Assembly: GCF_024347675.1 (NCBI RefSeq)
Contig: NZ_AP024882.1
Coordinates: forward strand, 744,001 to 808,000
DNA from: Vibrio ishigakensis
GTDB lineage: Bacteria > Pseudomonadota > Gammaproteobacteria > Enterobacterales > Vibrionaceae
Direction: 5' to 3'
DNA length: 64,000 nucleotides
A program made the translations under genes and the position numbers. The notes below the pieces were generated by a model. It searched no databases and had not been told where the DNA came from. It saw only the letters and a program-made list of their open reading frames with translations. Of this stretch, positions 27,322 through 36,792 are shown piece after piece; within the stretch, counting starts at the first letter, position 1; every line of letters starts with the position of its first letter.

Positions 27322-28320
27322 ATGGCATCAATTAAAGACGTTTCTAAACTCGCCGGCGTATCTTGGATGACGGTTTCCCGAGCGATAAATAACCCTGAGA
27401 AGGTGAAAGCGGAGACGTTAAAGCGAGTCAATGATGCGATTAAAACGCTTAACTACACCCCAGACCATTCGGCTAAACAGATGCGTGCCAAAGCGGTGCA
27501 GGGATATCAGGAAACCAGCATAGGTGTATTGGCGCTCGAAGTTGCCACAACGCCGTTCTCTGTTGGTATCAACCACTCCATAGAACACACAGCGACTAGC
27601 GGTGGTTGGAACTCTCTTATCATCAATACCTTTGACCCAGAGCCAGATGCTGCAACCGTCGACCGCCTGCTTTCCCATAAGCCGGCAGGTATTATCTTTG
27701 CCACTATGGGTTTGAGAAAGGTAGTGGTGCCAGACGCACTAAAAGATAGGCCAGTGGTTCTAGCCAACTGTTTCTGTGATGACCCGAGTGTGCCTTGCTA
27801 TGTGCCAGATGATGCCATGGGACAATATGCTGGGCTCAGACGCCTGCTAGATAAAGGTTATAAAAAACCATTGTTTATCATGCTAAACCAAGATCTACCT
27901 GCGGTCACCTTACGCAGTCAAGGCATTGAAAAGGCGCTCGCGGAGCAAAGCTTGAGTAGCTCAGATTATCGCTGGCGTTATATGGCTCCAGAATGTGACT
28001 ACCATGACACCATTAAGATCATCGATAAGGCATTAGCGGAAAACTATCAGTTCGATTCTATCGTTTGCGGAAACGACCGTGTGGCTTTGGTGGCCTATAT
28101 GCATCTGCATCGCTTGGGCCTCGATATTCCTAAGGATGTCGCCATTCTTGGCTATGACAATATGGAAGAGGTGGCAGACCTGCTCGTACCTGGCCTAACG
28201 ACCGTTGAGTTGCCCCACTCAGAACTTGGAAAGCAGGCCGCACTTCATATCATGGAGCAGCGCACCGAGACAGGCATTATCAAGGTTCAGTGCCCGGTTA
28301 TAGAGAGAGAGTCTTTGTAG
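27322..28320 (+). CDS. LacI-family transcriptional repressor
   Basis: The 332-residue protein has an N-terminal LacI-type helix-turn-helix (ASIKDVSKLAGVSWMTVSRA, residues 2-21), a hinge helix (HSAKQMRAKA), and a periplasmic-binding-like sensor domain ending near residue 325. The effector should be a sugar. The nearest sugar genes are the sucrose permease and sucrase at 32.9-35.6 kb, which carry LacI-type operators, and the adjacent chitinase; which of them it controls cannot be decided here. It is a single gene with a terminator. Confidence 0.88.
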   Translation: MASIKDVSKLAGVSWMTVSRAINNPEKVKAETLKRVNDAIKTLNYTPDHSAKQMRAKAVQGYQETSIGVLALEVATTPFSVGINHSIEHTATSGGWNSLIINTFDPEPDAATVDRLLSHKPAGIIFATMGLRKVVVPDALKDRPVVLANCFCDDPSVPCYVPDDAMGQYAGLRRLLDKGYKKPLFIMLNQDLPAVTLRSQGIEKALAEQSLSSSDYRWRYMAPECDYHDTIKIIDKALAENYQFDSIVCGNDRVALVAYMHLHRLGLDIPKDVAILGYDNMEEVADLLVPGLTTVELPHSELGKQAALHIMEQRTETGIIKVQCPVIERESL

Positions 28321-28346
28321 GCGAGTTGTTTACTCTATAGGAAGAG

Positions 28347-28382
28347 AGACCTGACCGCAGTGTGTTTGCAGTCAGGTCTTTT
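28347..28382 (+). terminator. Terminator after the LacI-type gene
   Basis: AGACCTGAC pairs with GTCAGGTCT (inner GCA/TGC can extend the stem), with a T-rich tail. It may also help to end the convergent chitinase transcript. Confidence 0.8.
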
Positions 28383-28417
28383 ACTATCATGCGTTAGTTG
28401 TCTGTAAACATTGGTTT

Positions 28418-30205
28418 TTACCAGCCGTAGTAGCTCTTCTGAGCATAACAGGTGGATGTTTTAAGGTTATCTGGACTCTGGTCGTTAATCTTGGATGTCC
28501 AGACGTTGGTCGCTTCTTGTATGGTTGGTATATCGATTCCAATGACATTTGCGTTCATGTATTTTGCGTAAGCATTGTAGTAAGAGACGCGCTGTGGTGG
28601 TCCCGAATGGTAAGCCGCTGCCTTATTACACTCTAAGCCGCCATTAACAATATTAATTACCGTGCCCAGCCTATAAGAGATAACCGCTTCGTCATAAGAC
28701 TCCCCCTCGGCGGTAATAATGCTTTGACCATCGTTTCGTTGAGGTAAGCCAAGTTCTTGGCTGGAGGATGACACATGGGTGATGTTCCCCAGCATGACGT
28801 CATGAGACGATGGTTTCGCACCTTGTGGCGTCATCCAGAACCAGATGCCAGAGAGGATGGAAAGAGCACCATTGCTTGCAACAAAGTCTGGTCGTTTCAG
28901 CAGTATATCGCGTTCGCTGATAACGTCTCGCATCAGACCATTGTCATATAGCCAGTAGCTAAAGGCACCGTAGTTGTAGTTCCAGGAAAGCTGGATAATG
29001 CCTCGACCGTAGTAAGAACGACCTTCTGCTGGTGGGTATTCTGTGGAGGCATGGTCAACATAATTGATGGCTGAGCTAGTGCCGTCAGGATTAGTCGAAT
29101 AACCCACCTCTTCCACCCAGTAGAGAGCCCCTTTCCAAACGATCCCTGCGTCCTGATCATCTACTATCCAAGGCTCAGGCGCGTTTGCCCATGAACCTGA
29201 GGTTTCTCGTGCCGACTTCGCCCAAAACGTCGTAAATTCGAGAGCTTGTTGCGACTTTGAGCCCTCGTTCAGGAACTGCTTGTAACCGTTATGCGCTGCC
29301 CAAGTATTGTATTCGAGAACTGCCTTTTTAAACGCCTCTAGAGTAAAGGTATCTAGAGAGCCATCTTCTGATGCATACGGGGGTTGATTACGAGTTCCTC
29401 CTTCGGCATTGTAGCGACCAGAGCGCATAGGGAAGAACCAATCCCACTGCTCTTGTGTGAGCTCGCGCAGGAAGGCATATCCATCAGCGGGTAAATCTAC
29501 CGGTGGGACAACCACTGGAGGCTCTGGGTCGACAGGTGGCTCAGGATCAACGGGAGGTTCTGGATCTACCGGCGGCTCTGGGTCTGGTGTTACTGGTGGT
29601 TCTCCCTCACCAGAAGGTTCATCAATACGCTTCCATGGCGTCTCCCATTCTTGAACACTACCCCCATCGGTGATTGTTAGTACTGGTTCGTCACCCTTAG
29701 TCCAATGGCGAGCCTCAAAGTAATACTGTGTATCAGAGATAGTATGTTTAACTTGATCACCGCCACTGTAGGCAAAAGAAGACTCCCAAGTATTGATGTT
29801 TGATGCCTCGGGAAGATAGTTACCAGCGCTGTCTGTTTCGGCAAGGAATTCCCAAACATCACTGGCACCAGTGAAACTAGGCGCATCGACTTGTGTCCAC
29901 CACTTGTTCTCGAAAACACCCCAGCGACTGCCATCCGTATACCGGACAATATTACCTGCTACCTCGTACACTTTAGATGCGTCAAATACCTCCAATTGTT
30001 CCCAACCTGGGTAAGCGCTACCTTGCGCAGTTAGCACGTTGAAGGCTCTTGCTTGAGCGATGTTTCCCATATAGGTATCTATAGACTCAGCACTGGGCAT
30101 ACCTTTGGATGCTGGAGCAGTGATTGTTTGTGAGTGTACACTCGTAGAGATTAAGCCAGTAGTAATTAAAGCCAAAGTAAGTTTATTTGGATTGAAATTA
30201 TTCAT
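28418..30205 (-). CDS. Secreted GH19 chitinase with N-terminal carbohydrate-binding region
   Basis: The 595-residue exported enzyme cleaves chitin (beta-1,4-GlcNAc). It has a signal peptide (about 1-25), then a region with two Trp-rich units (YPGWEQLEVFD, WGVFENKWWTQ; then YYFEARHWTKGDEP) like small CBM5/12-type chitin-binding modules. A PEPPVD repeat linker follows (about 208-235), then the GH19 domain (about 240-595). FWAKSARETSGSW holds the likely catalytic acid Glu334, and YYGRGIIQLSWNYNYG is the family signature. ATG 30205 has AAGGAT upstream. Confidence 0.9.
   Translation of the reverse strand: MNNFNPNKLTLALITTGLISTSVHSQTITAPASKGMPSAESIDTYMGNIAQARAFNVLTAQGSAYPGWEQLEVFDASKVYEVAGNIVRYTDGSRWGVFENKWWTQVDAPSFTGASDVWEFLAETDSAGNYLPEASNINTWESSFAYSGGDQVKHTISDTQYYFEARHWTKGDEPVLTITDGGSVQEWETPWKRIDEPSGEGEPPVTPDPEPPVDPEPPVDPEPPVDPEPPVVVPPVDLPADGYAFLRELTQEQWDWFFPMRSGRYNAEGGTRNQPPYASEDGSLDTFTLEAFKKAVLEYNTWAAHNGYKQFLNEGSKSQQALEFTTFWAKSARETSGSWANAPEPWIVDDQDAGIVWKGALYWVEEVGYSTNPDGTSSAINYVDHASTEYPPAEGRSYYGRGIIQLSWNYNYGAFSYWLYDNGLMRDVISERDILLKRPDFVASNGALSILSGIWFWMTPQGAKPSSHDVMLGNITHVSSSSQELGLPQRNDGQSIITAEGESYDEAVISYRLGTVINIVNGGLECNKAAAYHSGPPQRVSYYNAYAKYMNANVIGIDIPTIQEATNVWTSKINDQSPDNLKTSTCYAQKSYYGW
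29517..29588. repeat. Four 18-bp tandem units in the chitinase linker
   Basis: Units of 18 bp at 29517, 29535, 29553 and 29571 encode the repeated PEPPVD linker. They differ at silent positions. Unit number could vary between strains by slippage. Confidence 0.8.
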
Positions 30206-30736
30206 TATTATATCCTTATATTCCACACCAGATGTGTGTAATAAAAACCTTACTACTTGATAATTAAAAATGTTATTGAGGTTTTATTAAAATAGTGGAG
30301 GTCGGATATGTTGATAGACCGGTGTTTTAGTTGGTTATTTGTTGTTTATCACACTTGTTTTAATTGTTATGAAAATTAATATTCAGTTTGATTCATCGTT
30401 TGTTAATGTTCGTGCTGATTTTTAATGCGCAGCTTACTCCTTTAATTTCAGTTTGTTATTGGTATAAAGTGCTTTTTTAGGTAGGTTTTTATAGTTGGAT
30501 TCAAATGTACTGTAATAAATATTAATATAGCTGAATTATATTTTATATATCCATCCTAGATAATATTCATTAGTCTCGGTTAATTATCCTTATGTTTTTT
30601 ATTTTAGAGTAATTACTTGATTTTAAAATATGTTGATTGGCTCACATTATTTTTATCCTTTGATGTAAAAAAGCGGCTCTATTCTAGAGCCGCTTATGTC
30701 TTACTTATTTTATATGATGTTTATAATTGACTGCTT
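30206..30736. other. AT-rich non-coding region upstream of the chitinase gene
   Basis: About 530 strongly AT-rich bases lie between two minus-strand genes. Only the alginate lyase terminator at the right end is identifiable. The chitinase promoter must be here. I see no reading frame worth calling. Confidence 0.5.
30667..30694 (-). terminator. Terminator after the alginate lyase gene
   Basis: AGCGGCTCTA and TAGAGCCGCT form a perfect 10-bp stem; on the minus strand a run of six T follows. Confidence 0.88.
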
Positions 30737-32497
30737 TTAGTGAGCATAGCCCGTGTGCTTGTTTTCAACCTTGTAGAAAGTGGCTTGTACATAGTCGTTG
30801 GCATCGCCAGTGTTGTTTTGGTTATACACACCAGCCTTAAAGTACATGTACTGTCCGCCAACGTCATAACCACTGTTGCTCATGTCTACACTTTGCACCA
30901 CATCTGGTTTGCCAGCTCGAGTAATGGTTACGATGAGTGTGTTGCCTTGGACATCGATCTTGTAGCCAAACACCTCGCCAAGGGCGATGCCGTCAGATGG
31001 GTTGCTAGCACTGCTTGAGCGACTGCCAATCATCTCATACCAAGAATCTGAGCCACCGTTTGGTTCGTGAGCAATATAGATAGAGCCCAGTGAGTTGTTT
31101 GGAAGCTTGCGATAGTAGATACGAACAGGTTCATCATCATTGGCATGGATCTGGCCAACGATGACGCGGCCCACCTGAGAGCTGCTACCAGTTGTGGTCA
31201 CATGGTCAACCTTTAGCTCTGCAGTCAGAGTGCCATCAACACCACCAGCGGCATTTCTATCTGAAGATGGAGCGCTAGAGAAGACCCAGTTGTTTTTACC
31301 CACGCCTTTGGTGCTATGAGAGGTGTCACCTCGGCGAAGCATTTCACGAAGTTCTGAACGCGTATAGCTGGTATTGCTAGAGGTTTTTGCCCCGTCAACC
31401 GGTGCTTTGAAGGTCATCCCACCATCGGCGGCAGTGTAAAAGAAAGAAGAGTGTTCATAGCTTGCCGACAGTTCATTTTCTTTGATGGTATCTGCTTTAC
31501 CATCACCGCTGTTATCTACAGGAATGCTGAGGGTCCAATCTAAAAGATCAAAGTTGCCTGATGGTGGAAGGCTAGGGTCGAGATCCGATGGAGGAGGGGT
31601 AGGATCACTACCACCCGAATCACTGCTACAGCCATATAGGTCGACCTCTAGGATACTGTTCCAATTGTTGGCCGAGTTTCCTTCGCCGACAATTCTTACG
31701 TAGCGGGCATTTGATTGGCTAAAGGCGTAACTTTCAAAGCCTGCTGTAGTGCCACTAGAGGTATTATTCGAAATGACTCTTTGCCAGTTTTGGTTATCAT
31801 CGGAAACATCAACACTGAAGTACGAACTTCTTGTGTCACCTATGTACCAAGCGATATCGATTTGTGCCACAGTGGATTGAGAACCGAGATCGTAGGTAAT
31901 TGTTTTACCTATACCCTGACTCGACCATCGAGAGGTATCCGCCAGGCTCCCATCTATGGTGTTCGCAGGAACATGACCGTCGTTGGTACCATCATCAGTT
32001 GCTGAGACAATGGAAATAGGGGTACTGCTACATTCGCCACCACCGCTAGAACTATTTTGAATCAGTTCAAAGCTGTCGAAGCGCCCCTCGCCAGATGAGT
32101 AGGAGCCGCCGAAAGTGACCTCACTGTTTGATCCAGAGTCAAACGTAACCTCTACCTTACTCCAGCCACTGTCACTAGAGCTCTGTTGTGTGCGGTTCCC
32201 CCCCACTTCGGCAAACAGAGTACCGGAGCCTTTGATGTATGCGGAAAGGGTATAGTTAGTTTGAGGTGTAACTGAGATAGCTTGACTAAAAGAGGCGCCA
32301 CTGCCGCTTATCTTGGCGGAATGCAAACCTTGATGGGCATCACCCGAGATGGATGATGGGTCTACATCCTGCCAGCCATCCCAATTACCGGTTTCAAATC
32401 CGGGATTCACGATGTCGAGGTTGGTCGCATTCGCATATGAAGAGAGTGCACCGATTACGCTACATACCAACAGTTTGCTACTGAATTGGGTCTTCAT
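30737..32497 (-). CDS. Secreted PL7 alginate lyase with two binding modules
   Basis: The 586-residue exported enzyme cleaves alginate by beta-elimination. After the signal peptide (about 1-24) come a CBM4/9/16-like jelly-roll (about 28-147: NPGFETGNWDGWQ), an F5/8-type (CBM32-like) module (about 158-290), and the PL7 domain (about 315-586). All three PL7 signatures are present: RSELREM (380-386), QIH (449-451) and YFKAGVYNQN (near 557-566). Two proline-rich linkers join them. It is a single gene with its own terminator and a CRP-like site about 100 bases upstream. Confidence 0.93.
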   Translation of the reverse strand: MKTQFSSKLLVCSVIGALSSYANATNLDIVNPGFETGNWDGWQDVDPSSISGDAHQGLHSAKISGSGASFSQAISVTPQTNYTLSAYIKGSGTLFAEVGGNRTQQSSSDSGWSKVEVTFDSGSNSEVTFGGSYSSGEGRFDSFELIQNSSSGGGECSSTPISIVSATDDGTNDGHVPANTIDGSLADTSRWSSQGIGKTITYDLGSQSTVAQIDIAWYIGDTRSSYFSVDVSDDNQNWQRVISNNTSSGTTAGFESYAFSQSNARYVRIVGEGNSANNWNSILEVDLYGCSSDSGGSDPTPPPSDLDPSLPPSGNFDLLDWTLSIPVDNSGDGKADTIKENELSASYEHSSFFYTAADGGMTFKAPVDGAKTSSNTSYTRSELREMLRRGDTSHSTKGVGKNNWVFSSAPSSDRNAAGGVDGTLTAELKVDHVTTTGSSSQVGRVIVGQIHANDDEPVRIYYRKLPNNSLGSIYIAHEPNGGSDSWYEMIGSRSSSASNPSDGIALGEVFGYKIDVQGNTLIVTITRAGKPDVVQSVDMSNSGYDVGGQYMYFKAGVYNQNNTGDANDYVQATFYKVENKHTGYAH

Positions 32498-32596
32498 TAA
32501 AACTCCTTTTACTCGTTTCTAGGTGGTGTGTCTAAAAGGCTAATGTTGACTAACTGTAGCCAATTTGTAGCTATACAATCATACAAGTTGTGGCTT

Positions 32597-32612
32597 TGTG
32601 ACTAATATCTCA
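32597..32612. promoter_or_regulatory. CRP-like site upstream of the alginate lyase gene
   Basis: TGTGACTAATATCTCA carries TGTGA and a one-mismatch second half-site at the 6-base spacing. Catabolite control of the alginate lyase would make sense but is inferred. Confidence 0.4.
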
Positions 32613-32796
32613 TCAATTGTTTGCGTATATAAGAACTGGCTTTCATATAAACGATCGCTATTTGATCATTGCTATCTAATTGAAATTTATGGATTAAGTT
32701 TTGGGTTGGATTTCTATGTCTCCTAAATGAAAGCGAACCACCAGTAATTATTCTTGAGTTATTGTATTAATATATTGAATGGTATGTTGTTAAACC

Positions 32797-32825
32797 AAAA
32801 CACCCGATACTAGGTACCGGGTGTT
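32797..32825 (-). terminator. Terminator after the sucrase gene
   Basis: AACACCCG and CGGGTGTT pair around an 11-base loop; on the minus strand TTTT follows. Confidence 0.75.
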
Positions 32826-32852
32826 AAGAATCAAACAAATCAGACTCGAGAA

Positions 32853-34319
32853 TTACTTCCAGATATCTTCAAGACTCCAGATGGATAGCTCTTCAAGTTC
32901 CACCGAACCATTTTCAGCAAACAGCTTAACACCTAGACTAGTTTCTGATGGATAGATGCGACTGGTGATCACTTGTTCGCCCTGATTCATGAACATCTCC
33001 ACTGATGAGCGGTCTAGGAAGATGTGAAGTTCTACTGAGTTACTTGAGGTATCTAGGTCGATGCTACGCACCCCAGTAACCGCCTCGCCTGAAAGGGTGC
33101 GGTCGAAGAAAGCGCGCTTGGCCATGTTGTCGTAACCCAAAATGGTGCGTTCAAATGGCGTATCACCAACGCGTAGCATTAGACCGAATCGTTCTGCGCT
33201 GTTGCCCGCAAGAGAGAACTTGGCTTTGATCTCTAAAAGGTCACCCTCTATCCCCGTATCCAAGATTTGGCTGTCTACTTTCTTTAGGTTCGAGGTGTCG
33301 AATTTATGCTGACGCAGGGTTTCTAGTTCACGGATTGGGGTTTGCCAGATCTTGCCATTGCCATCGAGTTTTAGCTCGCGTGGTAGGGTCAGTGCACCAC
33401 ACCAGCCTCGCTCTTTAGTTGGCATTTCGCTGTGCCACATGTCCATCCAAGCGATAGCAATGCGTCGACCATCTTCGGCTTCAAAGGTTTGGCAGGCATA
33501 GAAGTCATGACCATAATCCAGTTCAACAAACTTCTCGAAGCTGAATTTACAGGTTTCTTTATCTAGGTCACCAACCATGTAGCCATTTTGGTGGAAGTTC
33601 AGGTTGTTGTAACCGTCCGCTTCCATCCCCATAGGTGAGCAGATAACTACGCGCTTGTCTTCAAGAGGGAAGAAGTCTGGGCACTCCCACATGAAGCCGA
33701 TACCAGGCCTTGCTCCCGTCATCACACCCTTGTAATCCCAGTTTTTAAGGTCATCGGATTGGTAGTAGGCAATTTGGCCTTGCTCACCATCCTTCATACC
33801 CACAACCATGTGCCAGATATCGTCTTCATTCCATACCTTAGGGTCGCGGAAATGCACCATATCGGCTTTCGGAGCGTCAGGGATGATGATGCCTTGTTTC
33901 TCAAAGTGGATACCATCTTCACTGGTCGCCAGACACTGGATCTGCTTCATGTGGTCATCATCACCCTCTTCTCCAAGCCAGCTATGGCCGGTGTAAAGCA
34001 ATGCGAGAGTATCGCCAACTGAAACCGCAGAGCCAGAGAAACAGGTGCCTTCTTCGCCCGGAGCAAGGGCGATAGGTTGATGCTCCCAGTGCACCATGTC
34101 TTTTGAGGTTACATGGCCCCAGTGCATGGGTCCCCAGTCAGATGAATACGGATGGTGCTGATAGAAAGCATGGTAGATACCGTTGTGGAAACACAGGCCA
34201 TTCGGGTCATTAATCCAGCCAGCAGGAGCGGCAATGTGAAAACCTGGTCGGTGGTGACAGTTGATCTCTGCTGCCTTGTTTTGAACAAACTGGTTGGGTG
34301 TTTGAGTGTCGTTATTCAT
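32853..34319 (-). CDS. GH32 beta-fructofuranosidase / sucrase
   Basis: This 488-residue cytoplasmic enzyme (no signal peptide) hydrolyses sucrose or sucrose phosphate to glucose (phosphate) and fructose. The five-bladed catalytic domain shows the nucleophile in GWINDPNG (Asp38), the stabiliser in FRDP (Asp159) and the acid/base in WECPDF (Glu212). A C-terminal beta-sandwich follows (about 345-488). It is the second gene after a sucrose:H+ symporter, which imports unphosphorylated sucrose, so a CscA-type sucrase is more likely than a PTS-linked ScrB. Confidence 0.92.
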   Translation of the reverse strand: MNNDTQTPNQFVQNKAAEINCHHRPGFHIAAPAGWINDPNGLCFHNGIYHAFYQHHPYSSDWGPMHWGHVTSKDMVHWEHQPIALAPGEEGTCFSGSAVSVGDTLALLYTGHSWLGEEGDDDHMKQIQCLATSEDGIHFEKQGIIIPDAPKADMVHFRDPKVWNEDDIWHMVVGMKDGEQGQIAYYQSDDLKNWDYKGVMTGARPGIGFMWECPDFFPLEDKRVVICSPMGMEADGYNNLNFHQNGYMVGDLDKETCKFSFEKFVELDYGHDFYACQTFEAEDGRRIAIAWMDMWHSEMPTKERGWCGALTLPRELKLDGNGKIWQTPIRELETLRQHKFDTSNLKKVDSQILDTGIEGDLLEIKAKFSLAGNSAERFGLMLRVGDTPFERTILGYDNMAKRAFFDRTLSGEAVTGVRSIDLDTSSNSVELHIFLDRSSVEMFMNQGEQVITSRIYPSETSLGVKLFAENGSVELEELSIWSLEDIWK

Positions 34320-34343
34320 TGTAACTCCAAGGGAAATTCGGAT

Positions 34344-34366
34344 TCCCCTCTCAAGCAGAGAGGGGA
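34344..34366. other. Intercistronic hairpin between the symporter and sucrase genes
   Basis: TCCCCTCTC and GAGAGGGGA form a 9-bp stem with a 5-base loop in the 54-base gap. There is no T-run on the minus strand, so it probably stabilises or processes the mRNA rather than ending it. Confidence 0.5.
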
Positions 34367-34373
34367 TAAAGGG

Positions 34374-35621
34374 TTAAGCCGTTGCTAGCTCTTTGGGCTG
34401 CTCTTCAGGGTTTACCGAGGGAGTCTTGTCGCTCACTAGGGTAAAGATGGATAGGGTAGCGAACACTGCTACCACTGAGCCAAGGATCAAGTAGGTATGC
34501 TGGAAGCCAATCACGTCGTAAGAATGACCTACCAATGGTGACAGGATGCTGGTGAACACCTGAATCACGAACTGGAAGCCAAATAGATATAGGGTCGATG
34601 CAAGGCGAGTATCGAAGTTCTTGCTGAAGTATTTGAATACCGCAATCAATAAGATTGGAAGTTCAACTGCGTGCAGAAGTTTCATTACAGAGATGCCGAT
34701 TGGGCCATCTACTAGACCAGAGCCGATGATGCGCGTTGCCATGATAAAGCCCGCAATCACCAGTGAGTTCTTTGCACCTACTCGGTTAACAAAGAAAGGC
34801 GCTAGGAACATACCGCCCGCTTCTAAGAATACCTGAAGCGAGTTCAAGTAACCGAACATGCGGTTGCCTTCTTCCACTGTTGGGAACTGAGAAGAGAAAT
34901 AGATGGCAAATTGCTGATCGTACACGCCGTAGATACAAGCACAGCCAAAGATGTACAGGGCAAAGGCGTGGAAGCGCGGCATCTTGATAAGCGCTAGAAC
35001 GTCAGTCACTTTTACTGGGTCTGAGTCAACGTCTTGCTGATCTGCGTTTTTATCGAACTTAACCATCATGATCATGATGGCAGCCACGATTGCAGATAGA
35101 GATGCTAGCCAGAAGTTAATGTTCGGGTTGATGTTGATAAAGGTGCCCGCAAAGAAGGTAGCGAATGCCCAACCCAGCGAGCCCCACATACGTGCACGGC
35201 CAAATTCAAAGCTAGATACGCGACCAACACGCTCGACATAGGTTTCAATTGCACCCACACCGGCGAAGAAGGCTGCACCCAGATATACAGCACCCACAGC
35301 AGCACCAAGCACTATGCTGGTTTGAAGAAGCGGACCGTAGACGAAGATGATAAATGGACCTACGAATACCAACAGCGATGCGATGAACCACATCAAGTGT
35401 TTTTTCAAACCGAGTCTGTCTTGTAGGTAACCATAGAGAGGCTGCAAACAAAGAGCACCAATGGCATTGAGCGAGTAGATAATACCTGTATTAGCGCCAT
35501 CAAGACCCAGATGTTGGCTTAGCCAAATCGGGAATAGTGAAAACCAGAATGACCAAGTGACAAAGAAAAAGAACAGCGTGGCGCTGAGCAGTATGTAGTT
35601 CCTGTTTTTACCAAAAATCAT
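34374..35621 (-). CDS. Sucrose:H+ symporter, LacY/CscB family
   Basis: The 415-residue, twelve-span MFS protein resembles E. coli CscB from memory: WSLFPIWLSQHLGL-type N-terminus, GYLQDRLGLKK loop, FEFGRARMWGSLGWA, YGYLNS-like FGYLNSLQVFLEAGGMF, and the NRVGAKNSLVIAG loop. It imports sucrose (or a related oligosaccharide) with protons across the inner membrane. It is the first gene of a two-gene minus-strand operon with the GH32 sucrase. Two LacI-type operators lie just upstream. Confidence 0.9.
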   Translation of the reverse strand: MIFGKNRNYILLSATLFFFFVTWSFWFSLFPIWLSQHLGLDGANTGIIYSLNAIGALCLQPLYGYLQDRLGLKKHLMWFIASLLVFVGPFIIFVYGPLLQTSIVLGAAVGAVYLGAAFFAGVGAIETYVERVGRVSSFEFGRARMWGSLGWAFATFFAGTFININPNINFWLASLSAIVAAIMIMMVKFDKNADQQDVDSDPVKVTDVLALIKMPRFHAFALYIFGCACIYGVYDQQFAIYFSSQFPTVEEGNRMFGYLNSLQVFLEAGGMFLAPFFVNRVGAKNSLVIAGFIMATRIIGSGLVDGPIGISVMKLLHAVELPILLIAVFKYFSKNFDTRLASTLYLFGFQFVIQVFTSILSPLVGHSYDVIGFQHTYLILGSVVAVFATLSIFTLVSDKTPSVNPEEQPKELATA

Positions 35622-35670
35622 GGAAGCCTCGTGTAGGTACGCAGTAGTAAGTATAATCTCTGTTGTTTAT

Positions 35671-35682
35671 GTTAACGTTATC
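35671..35682. promoter_or_regulatory. LacI-type operator O1 of the sucrose operon
   Basis: GTTAACGTTATC is a near-perfect palindrome 50 bases before the symporter start and matches the second site (35738-35749) at 11 of 12 positions. Confidence 0.6.
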
Positions 35683-35737
35683 ATTTGCTGGGTTTTAAAA
35701 ACGCATACTCAGTGCGTTCTCAAATGTCACCTTAAAA

Positions 35738-35749
35738 GTTAACGTTAAC
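35738..35749. promoter_or_regulatory. LacI-type operator O2 of the sucrose operon
   Basis: GTTAACGTTAAC is a perfect palindrome with the central CG typical of LacI-family sites. The two operator centres are 67 bases apart, so DNA looping is possible. Confidence 0.62.
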
Positions 35750-36127
35750 ATTTAAAGTGGATTCTCTACCTTTGAATTGCTTTCAACAAGTCGAAGGATC
35801 GAAAAATGTGAGAAGATCCTAGCTTTGAGGTGATCTTGTGGCTGAAAAGTTAGAGGCATATCTCAGACTTCAATGGTGCTTAGAGAGTTTTTCATTACAT
35901 GGATTCTGCTTGTTGCAGTCGTAGCAGAAGAGGAGGTAAATATTGTCTATACTATGAGAGATTTTAAGTTATCTTATTGATTTATATCGATAATCGTAAG
36001 CAATTTCTCGAGCTGAGAATGATGTTAGGTAAATTTACTCTATGCTCGAGTTTTTAGGTCACTATGCTTTGCCACTCGATTTTTCGCATGTTTTTTGTTT
36101 AGTTATTCTTCCAGGAGCGCTTTAGTC

Positions 36128-36541
36128 ATGTTTGAGGTTAGCTACCAACGTATCACCGATGATTCTCCTCATTTTGCTAATCTGACTAGCTTGTTTAAGA
36201 GTGAATGGCCCGAATATGAGCCGGAGGGTGACAGCACTTTGCCTAAGCCTATCGTTGCCATTGTTGAGGGGCAGGTAGTTGGGGGAATTGCCTATACAAA
36301 GTTTGCTGAACCAAAGTCAGACAGAGAAGTTATCTGGGTCAATGCGGTTTACGTAAGCGAGGCTTGGCGACATAGAGGGATTGCTCACAAGCTTATCTTC
36401 CTTGGTCGACAGCAGGTTAAAAGTCAATCCAAGTTGTATGCCTATACCCATGTCCCAGGTTTGTATGAAAGTCTCGGGTGGCTCCGAGAAGACAAGAACG
36501 ACCAAGCCAGCGATGTGGTGATGAGTTGTTCATTAGAGTGA
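36128..36541 (+). CDS. GNAT-family acetyltransferase
   Basis: The 137-residue protein has the GNAT fold: VGGIAYTKF strand, IWVNAVYVSEAWRHRGIAHKL (acetyl-CoA binding loop WRHRGIA), and a C-terminal VPGLYESLGW. The substrate is unknown. ATG 36128 is chosen because AGGAG lies about 11 bases upstream and the longer reading has no site. It is a single gene between the sucrose operon and cspA. Confidence 0.8.
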   Translation: MFEVSYQRITDDSPHFANLTSLFKSEWPEYEPEGDSTLPKPIVAIVEGQVVGGIAYTKFAEPKSDREVIWVNAVYVSEAWRHRGIAHKLIFLGRQQVKSQSKLYAYTHVPGLYESLGWLREDKNDQASDVVMSCSLE

Positions 36542-36792
36542 AACTTCCTCACTTAAGCCAGTATTGTGCAATAGGTAAAATAAAAGGCTTTACTGGCTGT
36601 CCAATTAGTGTACTATGCAACCCACTCTGTGATTCAGAGTTATTAATGAGTTATCAAGTAAAAGTAAACCCCAGTATTTCTGCGTTTCTGTCGTCATCCT
36701 TTGTGTTTCTTAGCTTCATCGTAACATTCAATAATTCACAATTGCAGCATACGCGCATTAGCGAACTATATATTTTTTAATAAGGTGACATC

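Larger units (their letters stand above)
32498..32852. other. Non-coding region upstream of the alginate lyase gene
   Basis: About 355 bases contain a CRP-like site (32597-32612), an imperfect repeat TTGTAGCTATACAA and, at the right end, the terminator of the sucrase gene. No gene is visible. Confidence 0.5.
35622..36127. other. Non-coding region upstream of the sucrose operon
   Basis: About 500 bases between divergent genes. Besides the two operators I see no reading frame and no further clear site. Confidence 0.5.

Noticed and set aside
29457..29654. Plus-strand frame encoding a Gly-Ser-rich repeat
   Set aside because: It is the reverse complement of the PEPPVD linker of the chitinase gene, lacks a ribosome site, and is a shadow.
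36478..36780. 100-codon plus-strand frame after the GNAT gene
   Set aside because: It begins inside the GNAT gene in another frame, has no ribosome site, and covers the probable cspA leader.
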